Below are positions 7,861 through 17,150 of a DNA stretch of 64,000 bases, piece after piece (positions within the stretch are counted from its first letter, which is position 1; each line of letters opens with the position of its first letter). This DNA is from Nitrosopumilus sp. Its GTDB lineage: Archaea > Thermoproteota > Nitrososphaeria > Nitrososphaerales > Nitrosopumilaceae. The DNA lies in assembly GCF_025699125.1 (NCBI RefSeq), contig NZ_JAILWC010000002.1, forward strand, positions 62,001 through 126,000. The letters run 5' to 3'. A program made the translations under genes and the position numbers. Below the pieces are notes generated by a model that saw nothing but the letters and a program-made list of their open reading frames with translations, searched no databases and was not told the origin of the DNA.

Positions 7861-9099
7861 TTGGCCAAAATATCCTCAATTGAAGGACGTATTCTATACA
7901 ATAGTAGAGGAACAAAAACAATTGAAGTAGATGTTGAATCCGAGGGCAAATTTGTAGGAAGGGTTTGTGCACCATCAGGAGCAAGTGTAGGAAAATATGA
8001 AGCAGTTAGTTTTCCCAATGGAAAACCAGAAGAGAGTTTAAAAATTTTAAAAGAAAATTCAAAAAAATTCATAGGATTAGAATCATCAGATCTTAAAGGA
8101 ATCCATAGTGTTTTGAAAAGTTTGGATAATTCTACAAATTACTCAAACATTGGAGGAGCATTAGCTTTTGCAGTAACAATTGCATCAATGGAGTCGGCAT
8201 CAAAAGCTTTGGGACAAGAACTGTTTCAGATACTGTCGCAAGAATCATCATTCAAATTTCCATTCCCAATAGGGAATATTCTAGGGGGCGGAGCACATGC
8301 AGGTCCCGGCACTCCAGATATTCAAGAGATACTTATTTGTGCTACAGGTTCAAAAACAATTGAAGACGCCATTGAAACTAATTTGTTAGTTCATAAAGAA
8401 TTACGTAGTGTTTTAGAAAAAGAAGACCCACATTTTACAAATGGCAGAGGCGACGAAGGTGGATGGGCACCAAAATTAGAAAATATAAAAGCTTTGGAAG
8501 TTTCAGCAAAAGCCTGTGAGAATTTAGGATTTACATTAGGAAAAGAAGTGTCATTAGGGGTTGATTTTGCGTCATCTACTCAATGGAATGAAGAAAAAGG
8601 AAAATATGTGTACGACAGAGCAGGATTTGAAAATTCTCCTGAGGAACAAATTGATTTTGCAGCAGGCATTATTGAGAAATTCAAATTAATTTATGCAGAA
8701 GATGCAGTACATGAAGAAGCATTTGAAGGAATGGCAGAACTGACAAAGAAATTTCCAGACATATTAGTTACAGGAGATGATTTAACAGTCACAAACAAAG
8801 ACATTTTGACAAAAGCAATTGATTTAAAATCATGTAACGCAGCAATTCTCAAAGTTAATCAGGCAGGTAGTCTATATGATGCACTAGAATTTGCCAACGT
8901 TGCAAACCAAAACAACATTAAATTAATCACATCACACAGATCGGGAGAATCAACAGACTCACAAATCTCGCATATTGGTCTTGCTACAAAGTCAAAAATG
9001 CTCAAAGTAGGAGTGGTTGGGGGAGAAAGAGTAGCAAAATTAAATGAATTATTACGCCTCTCAGAGCATGATTTAATATGCGGTATGGCAGAGATTTAA
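7861..9099 (+). CDS. eno: Enolase
   Basis: Converts 2-phosphoglycerate to phosphoenolpyruvate, here most likely in gluconeogenic carbon flow. 412 residues from a TTG start directly after the rpoN stop. Visible features: the loop APSGASVGKYEA, Mg ligands in GVDFASS, YAEDAV and TGDDLTVT, the catalytic Lys in AAILKVNQAGS, and the HRSGES substrate loop. All expected catalytic blocks are present. Its place between rpoN and rps2 is conserved in many archaea. Confidence 0.97.
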   Translation: MAKISSIEGRILYNSRGTKTIEVDVESEGKFVGRVCAPSGASVGKYEAVSFPNGKPEESLKILKENSKKFIGLESSDLKGIHSVLKSLDNSTNYSNIGGALAFAVTIASMESASKALGQELFQILSQESSFKFPFPIGNILGGGAHAGPGTPDIQEILICATGSKTIEDAIETNLLVHKELRSVLEKEDPHFTNGRGDEGGWAPKLENIKALEVSAKACENLGFTLGKEVSLGVDFASSTQWNEEKGKYVYDRAGFENSPEEQIDFAAGIIEKFKLIYAEDAVHEEAFEGMAELTKKFPDILVTGDDLTVTNKDILTKAIDLKSCNAAILKVNQAGSLYDALEFANVANQNNIKLITSHRSGESTDSQISHIGLATKSKMLKVGVVGGERVAKLNELLRLSEHDLICGMAEI

Positions 9100-9106
9100 A
9101 ATCGTC

Positions 9107-9730
9107 ATGAGCCAACAAACAGAAACAACTGACATTAAAAAGAAGATCTTGGCTACTGGAATTAGAGTAGGAACACAAGTAAAGACAAAATTCATGAGAT
9201 CATTTATCACCAAAGCCAGCCCTGAAGGGCTTTACATGCTTGATCTAGACATTACGCTAGAGAAAATTAAAACTGCAGCGAAATTTATCAACAGATTAGG
9301 TGCGGAGAATCTCATAGTATGTTCAGGAAGACAATACGCAGAAACACCAATTGAGAGATTCTGTGAGATGTTAAATTCCAAGAAACTTCTTGGGAGATTT
9401 ATGCCGGGAACATTGACAAACCCTTCATTACCATATTACATTGAGCCAAAGTTAGTATTAATTTCAGATCCTCAAGTAGATGAACAAGCCATTATTGAAG
9501 CAACAAATGCAGGGATTCCAATCATAGGAATTGCAAATACAGATAACATCACATCAAATCTAGATGTGATCATTCCAGCAAACAATAGAGGAAGAAAAGC
9601 TCTTGCTACAGTATACTGGTTGTTAGTACGTCAAGTTCTCATAGAAAGAGGAGAACTAAAAGAAGATGAATCAATGAAGTATGAAATTGATGATTTTGAA
9701 ACAAAGATTACCGAAGAGGAAATCGAATAA
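9107..9730 (+). CDS. rps2: 30S ribosomal protein S2
   Basis: Small-subunit protein binding between head and body of the 30S. Recognised by GIRVGTQVKTKFMRSFI, LDLDITLEKIKTAAKFI, GRFMPGTLTNPSLPYYIEPKLVLISDP and the NTDNITSNLDVIIPANNRGRKA block shared with eukaryotic SA/uS2. 207 residues is normal for archaea. It sits 7 nt after eno and 23 nt before the mevalonate kinase gene, most likely in one operon. Confidence 0.97.
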   Translation: MSQQTETTDIKKKILATGIRVGTQVKTKFMRSFITKASPEGLYMLDLDITLEKIKTAAKFINRLGAENLIVCSGRQYAETPIERFCEMLNSKKLLGRFMPGTLTNPSLPYYIEPKLVLISDPQVDEQAIIEATNAGIPIIGIANTDNITSNLDVIIPANNRGRKALATVYWLLVRQVLIERGELKEDESMKYEIDDFETKITEEEIE

Positions 9731-9753
9731 ATTAATCAGAATTAAGCATTCAC

Positions 9754-10695
9754 TTGAAATCTAAAGCTTCTGCTCCAGGAAAAGTAATTCTTTTTGGAGA
9801 ACATTTTGTTGTTTATGGAGTAAAAGCAATACTATGTGCAATTGATAAAAGAATAACAGTCACTGCAGAAAAAACAAAAGAGAGAAAAATTTCCATCAAA
9901 TCAAATATTGGCAAATTGGAATTAGAACCAAATAAATTAATTTCAGAGATTAATTCTCCATTAAAACCATTTTATTATTTAGCAAACAAAATAATAAAAA
10001 ATTATGAAACAGGAATTAAAATTACTGTAGAATCAGACATCCCATTAGGAGTGGGTTTAGGATCTTCATCTGCATGTTGTGTGGCTGGTGCTGCAGCAAT
10101 TTCCAGATTATTTTCAAATACCACAAAAGAAGAAATTCTAAAACTAGCAATTGAGGCGGAAAAAACAATTTTTGAAAATACTTCAGGTGCAGATTGTACT
10201 GTTTGCACATATGGAGGAATAATGGAGTATGATAAAAAAGACGGGTTTACTACAATAAAATCCAAGCCTAATTTTCATTTAGTAATTGCAAATTCCAACA
10301 TAGAGCATTCAACGGAAACGATTGTTGCTGGAGTTAGAGAATTTAAAGAAAATAATGAGGAAGAGTTTTCCAGATTATGTAAAGAAGAATCCAAATTGGT
10401 CGAGGATGTCTTAAACGAATTAAAAAAAAATAACATAATAGAAATAGGAAAAAAAGTTATTCAGAATCAAGAATATCTTGAAAAAATAGGAATATCAAAC
10501 AACAAATTAAAAGAAATGGTAAAAATAGGTCACAGTGAATCTTTTGGGGCAAAAATAACAGGTGCTGGTGGCGGAGGATGTATTTTTGCTCTCACCGATG
10601 ATTCAAATTTGGATAATACAATAAAACGATTCAAAAATAACAATTATGATTGCTTTTCAGTAAAAATTGATTTTAAAGGACTGGATACTTTTTAA
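9754..10695 (+). CDS. mvk: Mevalonate kinase
   Basis: Phosphorylates mevalonate with ATP, the first kinase step of the isoprenoid lipid pathway. GHMP-kinase motifs: the N-terminal APGKVILFGEHFVVYG, the ATP loop PLGVGLGSSSACC (about residue 100), and the C-terminal KITGAGGGGC. TTG start at 9754. It is followed 23 nt later by isopentenyl phosphate kinase, which fits the archaeal variant pathway in which isopentenyl phosphate is an intermediate. Confidence 0.94.
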   Translation: MKSKASAPGKVILFGEHFVVYGVKAILCAIDKRITVTAEKTKERKISIKSNIGKLELEPNKLISEINSPLKPFYYLANKIIKNYETGIKITVESDIPLGVGLGSSSACCVAGAAAISRLFSNTTKEEILKLAIEAEKTIFENTSGADCTVCTYGGIMEYDKKDGFTTIKSKPNFHLVIANSNIEHSTETIVAGVREFKENNEEEFSRLCKEESKLVEDVLNELKKNNIIEIGKKVIQNQEYLEKIGISNNKLKEMVKIGHSESFGAKITGAGGGGCIFALTDDSNLDNTIKRFKNNNYDCFSVKIDFKGLDTF

Positions 10696-10718
10696 TTAAC
10701 TAAATAATTGTGAACAGC

Positions 10719-11462
10719 ATGATTCTAATAAAATTGGGTGGTTCAATTATCACGAATAAAGAAAAACCATTATCACCACGAAAAAAATCAATCGATAATC
10801 TTTCAAAGAGTTTAAAGAAAATCAAGGAACCAATAATTATTGTTCATGGCGGCGGATCTTATGGACATTATTGGTCTGTAAAATATGATATGCACACAAA
10901 AGAAAAAAAATATAATCCAAGAGGAGTTGCAATTGTCAAAAATTCAATGATAGAATTAAACAAAATAATTTTAGATTCATTACTATACTTTAAATTAAAT
11001 CCATATTGCTTGCCACCAACAGATTTCATGTCAGGAAATAAACCAATTACTAAAAAAATCAAAGAGATTGAAAAAATTGCCAAATCGGGGTTAGTTCCAG
11101 TAACATATGGAGATGCATTATGGTATGGTCAGAAAAAAACATTCATTTTATCTGGAGATAAAATCATGACACACCTTGCAAAAATATTGAAACCAAGACT
11201 CTGCATTTTTGCATTAAATGAAGATGGGCTTTATTCAGATCTAAAGTCAAAAAAACTAATTTATGAATTACAAGGTGAACTTCCTTCAATATCAGAAAAT
11301 AAGATGGATGTCACTGGCGGAATGACTAGAAAAGTAGAGGAAGCATCAAAAATCTCAAAAATGGGAATGAATGTGTTCTTTGTGAATGGAAATAAGCCAG
11401 ATAGAATTGTAAAAGCTGTTAAAAATAGGAAATTCGAAGGAACATTGTTCAGGAGTAAATGA
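10719..11462 (+). CDS. ipk: Isopentenyl phosphate kinase
   Basis: Converts isopentenyl phosphate to isopentenyl diphosphate. The amino-acid-kinase fold is shown by MILIKLGGSIITNKEKPL, IIVHGGGSYGHYW (with the His expected for substrate binding in this family), LSGDKIMTHLAK and DVTGGMTRKVEEA. The ATG at 10719 is chosen; an in-frame GTG at 10710 is the alternative. Its place between mevalonate kinase and IDI confirms the role in the archaeal mevalonate route. Confidence 0.92.
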   Translation: MILIKLGGSIITNKEKPLSPRKKSIDNLSKSLKKIKEPIIIVHGGGSYGHYWSVKYDMHTKEKKYNPRGVAIVKNSMIELNKIILDSLLYFKLNPYCLPPTDFMSGNKPITKKIKEIEKIAKSGLVPVTYGDALWYGQKKTFILSGDKIMTHLAKILKPRLCIFALNEDGLYSDLKSKKLIYELQGELPSISENKMDVTGGMTRKVEEASKISKMGMNVFFVNGNKPDRIVKAVKNRKFEGTLFRSK

Positions 11463-11463
11463 A

Positions 11464-12114
11464 ATGACGGATGAATTTGTTATTTTAGTTGATGAAAATG
11501 ACAACCCAATTGGCAGTGAAGAAAAAGTAAAGTGCCATTTACCAAATGGAAAACTTCACAGAGCATTCACCGCACTATTGTTTGATCAGGATGGGAGGCT
11601 AGTACTTACAAGAAGATCAAAAGAAAAAATGCTTTGGCCAAACGATTGGGACGGAACATTTGCAAGCCATCCAAGAGAATCAGAGACATATGTGTCATCA
11701 GGAGAAAGAAGAATGCCTGAAGAACTAGGAATAACAGGAACATTAGATTATTTGCATAAATTTGAGTATCATGTTCCGTACAAAGACATAGGTTCTGAAA
11801 ACGAAATTTGTGGAACATTGGTTGGAGTAATTGACAAATCCTCAAAACTAAAAGAGATTGAAGGAGAAATTGATGAAATAAAATGGATTTCGTCAAAGGA
11901 ATTACTCTCAGAATTAAATACAAATCCTCAAAACTATTGTCCTTGGATGCTAATTGCTTTAGAATTACTAGAGAAATCTGATCAATCTATGCTTGAAAAA
12001 TATGCAAACATCCTAACTACATGGATGAATAGTGAAGTGCATGAAGGATTACAAAAAGCAATAGAGACTCATCTGCCAAAAGAGAAATGGAGGTTAGTAA
12101 ATGAAAAAAACTAA
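11464..12114 (+). CDS. idi: Type I isopentenyl-diphosphate delta-isomerase (IDI), catalytic Cys replaced
   Basis: Nudix-fold IDI-1 isomerises IPP to DMAPP, the primer for prenyl chains. The sequence aligns without gaps to the E. coli enzyme around the active site: H32, TRR at 49-51, W58-P, H69-P70, RRMPEELGI and ENEIC are all present. However, position 67, the essential Cys of known type I enzymes (CGHP or CSHP), is Ala here (TFASHP). It starts 2 nt after the isopentenyl phosphate kinase gene and overlaps the prenyl synthase gene by 14 nt. The context says it should act on IPP; the chemistry without that Cys is unclear. Confidence 0.88.
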   Translation: MTDEFVILVDENDNPIGSEEKVKCHLPNGKLHRAFTALLFDQDGRLVLTRRSKEKMLWPNDWDGTFASHPRESETYVSSGERRMPEELGITGTLDYLHKFEYHVPYKDIGSENEICGTLVGVIDKSSKLKEIEGEIDEIKWISSKELLSELNTNPQNYCPWMLIALELLEKSDQSMLEKYANILTTWMNSEVHEGLQKAIETHLPKEKWRLVNEKN

Positions 12115-13081
12115 ACAGATTGAAAAAAATGCAAAAACAGTAAACAGGTATCTTAATTCAAAACTAAAAGGAAATCCAAAAAAACTCTATGATGCAGCAG
12201 GACATCTAATTGTAAATGGAGGAAAAAGACTTAGACCATACATGGTGATTAGAAGTTGCCAAATTTTAGGAGGCAAAAGTTCCAATGCGATGCCAGCTGC
12301 AAGTGCAGTAGAAATGGTTCACAATTTCACTTTGGTTCATGATGACATCATGGACAATGATGAAATGCGTCATGGAGTACCAACAGTGCATAAAAAATTT
12401 GGAATGCCAATTGCAATTCTTGCGGGAGACGTTTTATTTTCAAAAGCATTTCAAGTAATTACAGATTCTAAATTATCACCAAATGCTACAATTCAACTCG
12501 TGTCTAGACTAGCTAAAGCGTGCGTGGACGTATGTGAAGGTCAATTGTTAGATGTAAAAATGGCAGAAGAAGGAAAAATTCCAACAGAGGCAGAATACAT
12601 CACAATGGTAAGCAAAAAAACTGCAGCACTATTTGATGTGTCATGTGCAATGGGGGCAATATGTGCAACAAGTAAAATCAAAGATATTTCAAATCTTTCA
12701 TCATTTGGAAGAAATTTAGGTATAGCATTTCAAATTACAGACGATCTTATTGGAGTCATGGGCGACCCAAAACTTACAAAGAAACCTGTAGGAAATGATC
12801 TCAGAGAGGGCAAAAAATCTCTTCCAATTTTAATAGCAATAAAATCAGCAAAAGGAAAAGATAAAAAAATAATTTTGAAGGCATTTGGAAATTCAAAAAT
12901 TTCAAAAAACGATCTTAACAAGGCAATAGATGTAATTCGTTCTCTCAATATTGAGGAAAATGTAAGAAAACAAGCTCTAAAATATGCAGATAGGGCTGAA
13001 AAATCTCTTTCAATATACTCGGGTCCTGCCAAAACAGAACTCATATCGTTGTTAGATTTTGTAGTAAAAAGAAGTGTATAG
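12101..13081 (+). CDS. idsA: Polyprenyl (geranylgeranyl) diphosphate synthase
   Basis: Adds IPP units to DMAPP/GPP/FPP to give the C20 chain used for archaeal ether lipids. Motifs: GGKRLRPYMV, first Asp-rich motif HDDIMDNDEMRHG, the GQLLDVKMAE region, the KTAALFDVS helix and a second Asp motif TDDLIGVMGD in which the fifth position is Gly. 326 residues. The start overlaps the IDI gene, so it is translationally coupled. A second prenyl synthase gene lies at 33079-33957. Confidence 0.93.
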   Translation: MKKTKQIEKNAKTVNRYLNSKLKGNPKKLYDAAGHLIVNGGKRLRPYMVIRSCQILGGKSSNAMPAASAVEMVHNFTLVHDDIMDNDEMRHGVPTVHKKFGMPIAILAGDVLFSKAFQVITDSKLSPNATIQLVSRLAKACVDVCEGQLLDVKMAEEGKIPTEAEYITMVSKKTAALFDVSCAMGAICATSKIKDISNLSSFGRNLGIAFQITDDLIGVMGDPKLTKKPVGNDLREGKKSLPILIAIKSAKGKDKKIILKAFGNSKISKNDLNKAIDVIRSLNIEENVRKQALKYADRAEKSLSIYSGPAKTELISLLDFVVKRSV

Positions 13082-13101
13082 TAGGAATAGGAAAAACAAG
13101 A

Positions 13102-14811
13102 ATGGATGAAGAATTAAAAAAAGAAATTAGGAAAATGTCACTTCAAAATGCATTTGAACATGGAGGGAAAACTCAAGATAAAATAATTTTAGGAAAAATT
13201 CTCGGCACAAAACCAGAATATCGAAACAAGGTAAAAGAAATTTCAAAAGATATTTCCGAAATTGTCAGCACAATAAATCAATTATCATCTGAAGAGCAAG
13301 AAAAAGAGATTCGAGAATGTTTTCCAGAAATTTTACAACCTAAGGAAAAAATTGAGGAAAGGGAGGGACTTCCAGAATTAAAAGATGCTGTACAGGGAAA
13401 AGTTGTCACAAGATTTCCTCCAGAACCTAATGGATATCCTCACATAGGACATGCAAAAGCCGCTATAATAAATTCAGAATATGCAAAGATGTATGGCGGA
13501 AAATTTATTCTAAGAATGGATGATACAAATCCTGAAGCGGAACGTATGGAATATCATGCTGCCATTAAAGTTGGATTAGAATGGTTGGGAATAAAATTTG
13601 ACAAGGTGAAGAATACTTCAGACGATATGGAGATATTTTACGAAAAATGTAGAGAATTGATTAATTCTGGAAAGGCGTATGTTTGTACTTGTAAAAGAGA
13701 AGATATCAGCAGGAACAGAAGAGAAAGAAAATCCTGTAAATGCAGTATGAATGACATTGATAAAAACAATCAAAATTGGGGAAAAATGAATTCAAAATAC
13801 AAAGCGGGAGAGGCAATTGTTAGATTTCGGGGAGATATGAAAGCAGACAATGCAGTAATGAGAGATCCTGTATTATTCAGAATAATTGATGAGAAGCATT
13901 ACACGTTGGGAGAAAAATTTAGAATTTGGCCCAGTTATGATATGGCAGTAGCAATTGAAGATAGCATTGATGGAGTAACACATGCCTTTCGTTCAAAAGA
14001 ATTTGAACTTAGAAAAGAATTGATTGATGAAATTTTAGATGCGCTAAACATGCGTAAACCACACCAAGGGTTTTTCTCAAGATTAGAATTCAAAGGAATG
14101 CCAATTTCAAAAAGAATCATCAAACCATTGATTGAGGAAGGAAAGGTTTCATGGTATGATGATCCAAGATTGCCCACTCTTGAAGCGCTTAGAAGAAGGG
14201 GAATAAAACCTGAGGCGATTAGAAAATTCATCATGTCGTTAGGTCTAACTAAAGCAAATACTCTTGCACCATTTGATTCTCTTGAAGCATTTAATCGAAA
14301 ATTTGTGGATGCAGAAAGTATCAGATTATTCATGGTTAGTGATGCAAAAAAACTCCTAGTCAAAAATTTGTCAATTTCATATGTGGAAATTCCAAATCAT
14401 CCAGTTAATGATATGGGAAAAAGAAAAATTGAGATTGATGAAAACTTTTACGTTTCTGGAGAAGATGGTAATAATTTCAAAGAAGGAGATCTGATCAGAC
14501 TTTTAGGTGTTGGAAACATTATGATTAAAAAAATTGGTTCAGAATTCGAAGGAGAATTAGTTGATGTTCAGAATGCAAAAGACATTCCAAAAATACAATG
14601 GGTTCCTCAAAAAACTGCTCATGGAATAAAGATGATCATTCCAAAAGCATTATTCATAGGAGATGAATTTAATGAAGAGAGCTTAGAAGAATTAGATGTG
14701 TATACAGAACCGCATTATCTACAATTAAAAGAAGGTGAAGAAATTCAATTTGTTAGATTTGGATATTGTAGAAAAGATTCACAAAATCAGGCAATTTTCA
14801 CACACAAGTGA
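13102..14811 (+). CDS. gltX: Glutamyl-tRNA synthetase (archaeal type)
   Basis: Charges tRNA-Glu (possibly also tRNA-Gln for later amidation). 569 residues. An archaeal/eukaryotic-type N-terminal helical region (1-90) precedes the catalytic core, with class I signature PPEPNGYPHIGHAKA and the KMSKS-equivalent GMPISKRIIK. A likely zinc site is formed by VCTCKRE and KSCKCS. The C-terminal beta-barrel anticodon domain starts near residue 420. It lies 20 nt after the prenyl synthase gene. Confidence 0.96.
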   Translation: MDEELKKEIRKMSLQNAFEHGGKTQDKIILGKILGTKPEYRNKVKEISKDISEIVSTINQLSSEEQEKEIRECFPEILQPKEKIEEREGLPELKDAVQGKVVTRFPPEPNGYPHIGHAKAAIINSEYAKMYGGKFILRMDDTNPEAERMEYHAAIKVGLEWLGIKFDKVKNTSDDMEIFYEKCRELINSGKAYVCTCKREDISRNRRERKSCKCSMNDIDKNNQNWGKMNSKYKAGEAIVRFRGDMKADNAVMRDPVLFRIIDEKHYTLGEKFRIWPSYDMAVAIEDSIDGVTHAFRSKEFELRKELIDEILDALNMRKPHQGFFSRLEFKGMPISKRIIKPLIEEGKVSWYDDPRLPTLEALRRRGIKPEAIRKFIMSLGLTKANTLAPFDSLEAFNRKFVDAESIRLFMVSDAKKLLVKNLSISYVEIPNHPVNDMGKRKIEIDENFYVSGEDGNNFKEGDLIRLLGVGNIMIKKIGSEFEGELVDVQNAKDIPKIQWVPQKTAHGIKMIIPKALFIGDEFNEESLEELDVYTEPHYLQLKEGEEIQFVRFGYCRKDSQNQAIFTHK

Positions 14812-14817
14812 TCTAAA

Positions 14818-15687
14818 ATGAAAATAGCGCGATTGTTATATGAGAATAATGAAACATACGGTTTTGTAAATGGAGACAATGTAGCTACAAAAGATGAGAT
14901 CACATACCTTACAGGAGTTCCAATTCCACAAAATGTTAAAGATTTTCTTTTTGACGGATGGTATGATGAAATTAAAAATAAAATTAATGATTTACCATAT
15001 GCAGAAAATATTTCAAAATACAAATTATTGCCTCCAATTCCAAATCCAAATAAGATTATCTGTTTAGCATTCAATTATGTAGATCACGCATTAGAACAAG
15101 GATTGGAAGCACCAGAAGATCCTGCCATCGTGATAAAGCCAAGAACTACACTTAACAGCACAGAATCGGACATCGTATGCCCAGATTTTGTTAAACAATT
15201 AGACTACGAAGTAGAATTAGCCCTAATAATTGGAAAAAACTGTAAAAATATCAGCGTAAAAGATGCATCAAGTGCTATTTTTGGATACATGATATTCAAC
15301 GATGTATCAGCAAGAGACATTCAATTCAAAGATAAGCAATTCACAAGAGGAAAAAGTTTTGATTCATTTGCTCCTTGTGGACCATGGATCACAACAGTAG
15401 ATGAAATTAAGGATGTACAAAATCTAAAACTAACAACAAAGGTAAATGGAGAATTAAGACAAGACTCTTCTACAAACAACATGTTCATAAAAATTCCAGA
15501 AATTATTTCAAAAATATCTCAGGTGATGACTTTGGAAAAGGGAGATATAATTTCTACAGGTACTCCAGCTGGAGTAATGTTAAACAAACCAAATGCGGTA
15601 TTTTTAAAAGATGGTGATAAAGTAGAGATGGAAATAGAAGGTCTTGGAATTTTAAGTAACACAATAAAGTTTGTAAAATCAAATTAA
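14818..15687 (+). CDS. Fumarylacetoacetate hydrolase (FAH) family protein
   Basis: 289 residues with the FAH fold: ICLAFNYVDHALEQG, the metal-binding LDYEVELALIIGK, GYMIFNDVSARDIQ, KSFDSFAPCGPWI and GDIISTGTPAGV. Members split or decarboxylate 2-keto acids such as acylpyruvates and oxaloacetate; the substrate here cannot be read from sequence. It starts 6 nt after gltX and may share its transcript. The stop overlaps the convergent GNAT gene by 4 nt. Confidence 0.88.
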   Translation: MKIARLLYENNETYGFVNGDNVATKDEITYLTGVPIPQNVKDFLFDGWYDEIKNKINDLPYAENISKYKLLPPIPNPNKIICLAFNYVDHALEQGLEAPEDPAIVIKPRTTLNSTESDIVCPDFVKQLDYEVELALIIGKNCKNISVKDASSAIFGYMIFNDVSARDIQFKDKQFTRGKSFDSFAPCGPWITTVDEIKDVQNLKLTTKVNGELRQDSSTNNMFIKIPEIISKISQVMTLEKGDIISTGTPAGVMLNKPNAVFLKDGDKVEMEIEGLGILSNTIKFVKSN

Positions 15688-16472
15688 ACCAAACATTTTT
15701 TCATCAAATAAAACGAAATTTTATGTTCTAGTGTATCAAATGTTGGCAAATACTCTTGTGTTAAAATTTGTATTCGTTCATATTTTTTTTCCATTGCATA
15801 GTTTTGTAAAAATGAAATTAATTCTAGAACAGAGTTTTCTGAACCTGAAAATAATGTAACAATCAAGGTTTTAGTGAAATGTTCAGAATCAGCAAGAATA
15901 GCAATTGAATCATTTTCAAGGCTTGTGGATTTGATAATTTTTTTCTCATCATAAAATTTAGAAAGAGTGGAATCATCCAAAGGAAGCCATCTCCAAGATT
16001 TTACATAATGATTATAACGTTTTAAGTTAAGTGATTTTTCAAATTGTATTTTATGATTCAGATTATGTTTTGGCAACAGTGAAAAAAAATTCCATGTTTG
16101 AAATATTTCATAATCTAAAGAATGCGCCATTTTCAATGATGAAGAATTTTGAATGTCTATTAACATATATGAAAAAGAAGCATTCTTTGCCTTACCTACA
16201 ATTTCAGCATGCATTACTAGTTTAGAGGCTATTTTTTGTCTACGATGATCAGGATCAATTCGAATACCTTCAATCCAAATTTGATCTTTGAAATAAAATG
16301 CGTGACAAATTCCAACTGGGAATTGTTTTTCAAATACGAAAAGATTTCCTTCAGATAGCCAAAAATCCCAAACTTGTTCTATATAGTCACCCCAAGAAAA
16401 AGTATTTTGACAAAATTTTAAAATTGGAATTTTATCACCTATTGTTGCCTCTCGGATCATCATTTTTGCCAT
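15684..16472 (-). CDS. GNAT-family N-acetyltransferase
   Basis: 262 residues. The N-terminal half has the GNAT core: IREATIGDKIPILKF, WIEGIRIDPDHRRQKIASKLVMHAEIVGK (acetyl-CoA pyrophosphate loop, R-x-x-x-x-A form) and a following helix. The second half (about 150-262) is less conserved and may be a second degenerate GNAT domain. Substrate unknown. Confidence 0.75.
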   Translation of the reverse strand: MAKMMIREATIGDKIPILKFCQNTFSWGDYIEQVWDFWLSEGNLFVFEKQFPVGICHAFYFKDQIWIEGIRIDPDHRRQKIASKLVMHAEIVGKAKNASFSYMLIDIQNSSSLKMAHSLDYEIFQTWNFFSLLPKHNLNHKIQFEKSLNLKRYNHYVKSWRWLPLDDSTLSKFYDEKKIIKSTSLENDSIAILADSEHFTKTLIVTLFSGSENSVLELISFLQNYAMEKKYERIQILTQEYLPTFDTLEHKISFYLMKKCLV

Positions 16473-16511
16473 ATACGAAAAAATATTAAGAAATGCTAGA
16501 TAATAACTTCA

Positions 16512-16820
16512 ATGGGAAAAATAATTGCTGGAAAAACATCAGATATTCCTCCTGGAAAAATGATTAAAGTTTCCATCGATGGAAGAGATATACTAGTTGC
16601 AAATATTGATGGAGAATATTGTGCTACAGATGATTCTTGCACTCATTCAGGTTCTAGTTTATCCGAAGGAAAATTAGAAGAAGGCATAATTACTTGTGGT
16701 TGGCATGCAGCACAATTTGATTGTAAAACTGGAAAATTGGTAAAATTTCCAGCAAAAATAAGGGATTTAACATCATACAATGTTATCGTAGAATCAGATA
16801 GCGTATTTGTAGAGATGTAA
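16512..16820 (+). CDS. Rieske-type [2Fe-2S] ferredoxin
   Basis: 102 residues forming a single Rieske domain. Cluster ligands are C43-x-H45 (CTHSGSSL) and C62-x2-H65 (CGWHAAQFD), with no membrane anchor. This resembles the soluble ferredoxin components of dioxygenases and nitrite-reductase small subunits. No partner oxygenase is adjacent. An electron carrier role is a family inference. Confidence 0.92.
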   Translation: MGKIIAGKTSDIPPGKMIKVSIDGRDILVANIDGEYCATDDSCTHSGSSLSEGKLEEGIITCGWHAAQFDCKTGKLVKFPAKIRDLTSYNVIVESDSVFVEM

Positions 16821-16855
16821 CTATATACCTCTAATTTTTAATAGAATGTGATAAA

Positions 16856-17125
16856 ATGGCCGATAACGCTCAGAATAAAGAATCTATGAAAGAAGCAATT
16901 GACACGTTAAATCAAATTGTTTCTAGCAATTCAACTCCAAAGACAATAAAAAAATCCATCACAGACTTAATCGTAGATTTGAACAATGAAGAATATTCGT
17001 TATCAGTAAGAGCTGCAAATACAATCAGCCTATTAGACGATGTTACACAAGATCCTAACATGCCATCATATGTAAGAACTCAATTATGGCAAGCAGTTTC
17101 AAAATTAGAAAGCATAAGAGAATAA
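16856..17125 (+). CDS. UPF0147 family protein
   Basis: 89 residues, all helical. The block TPKTIKKSITDLIVDLNNEE, then SVRAANTISLLDD and DPNMPSYVRTQLWQAVSKLES, is characteristic of UPF0147, a conserved archaeal family of unknown role. It is a stand-alone gene just after the Rieske gene. Confidence 0.92.
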   Translation: MADNAQNKESMKEAIDTLNQIVSSNSTPKTIKKSITDLIVDLNNEEYSLSVRAANTISLLDDVTQDPNMPSYVRTQLWQAVSKLESIRE

Positions 17126-17150
17126 ATTCTCGTTTACTTTATGTTGAATA

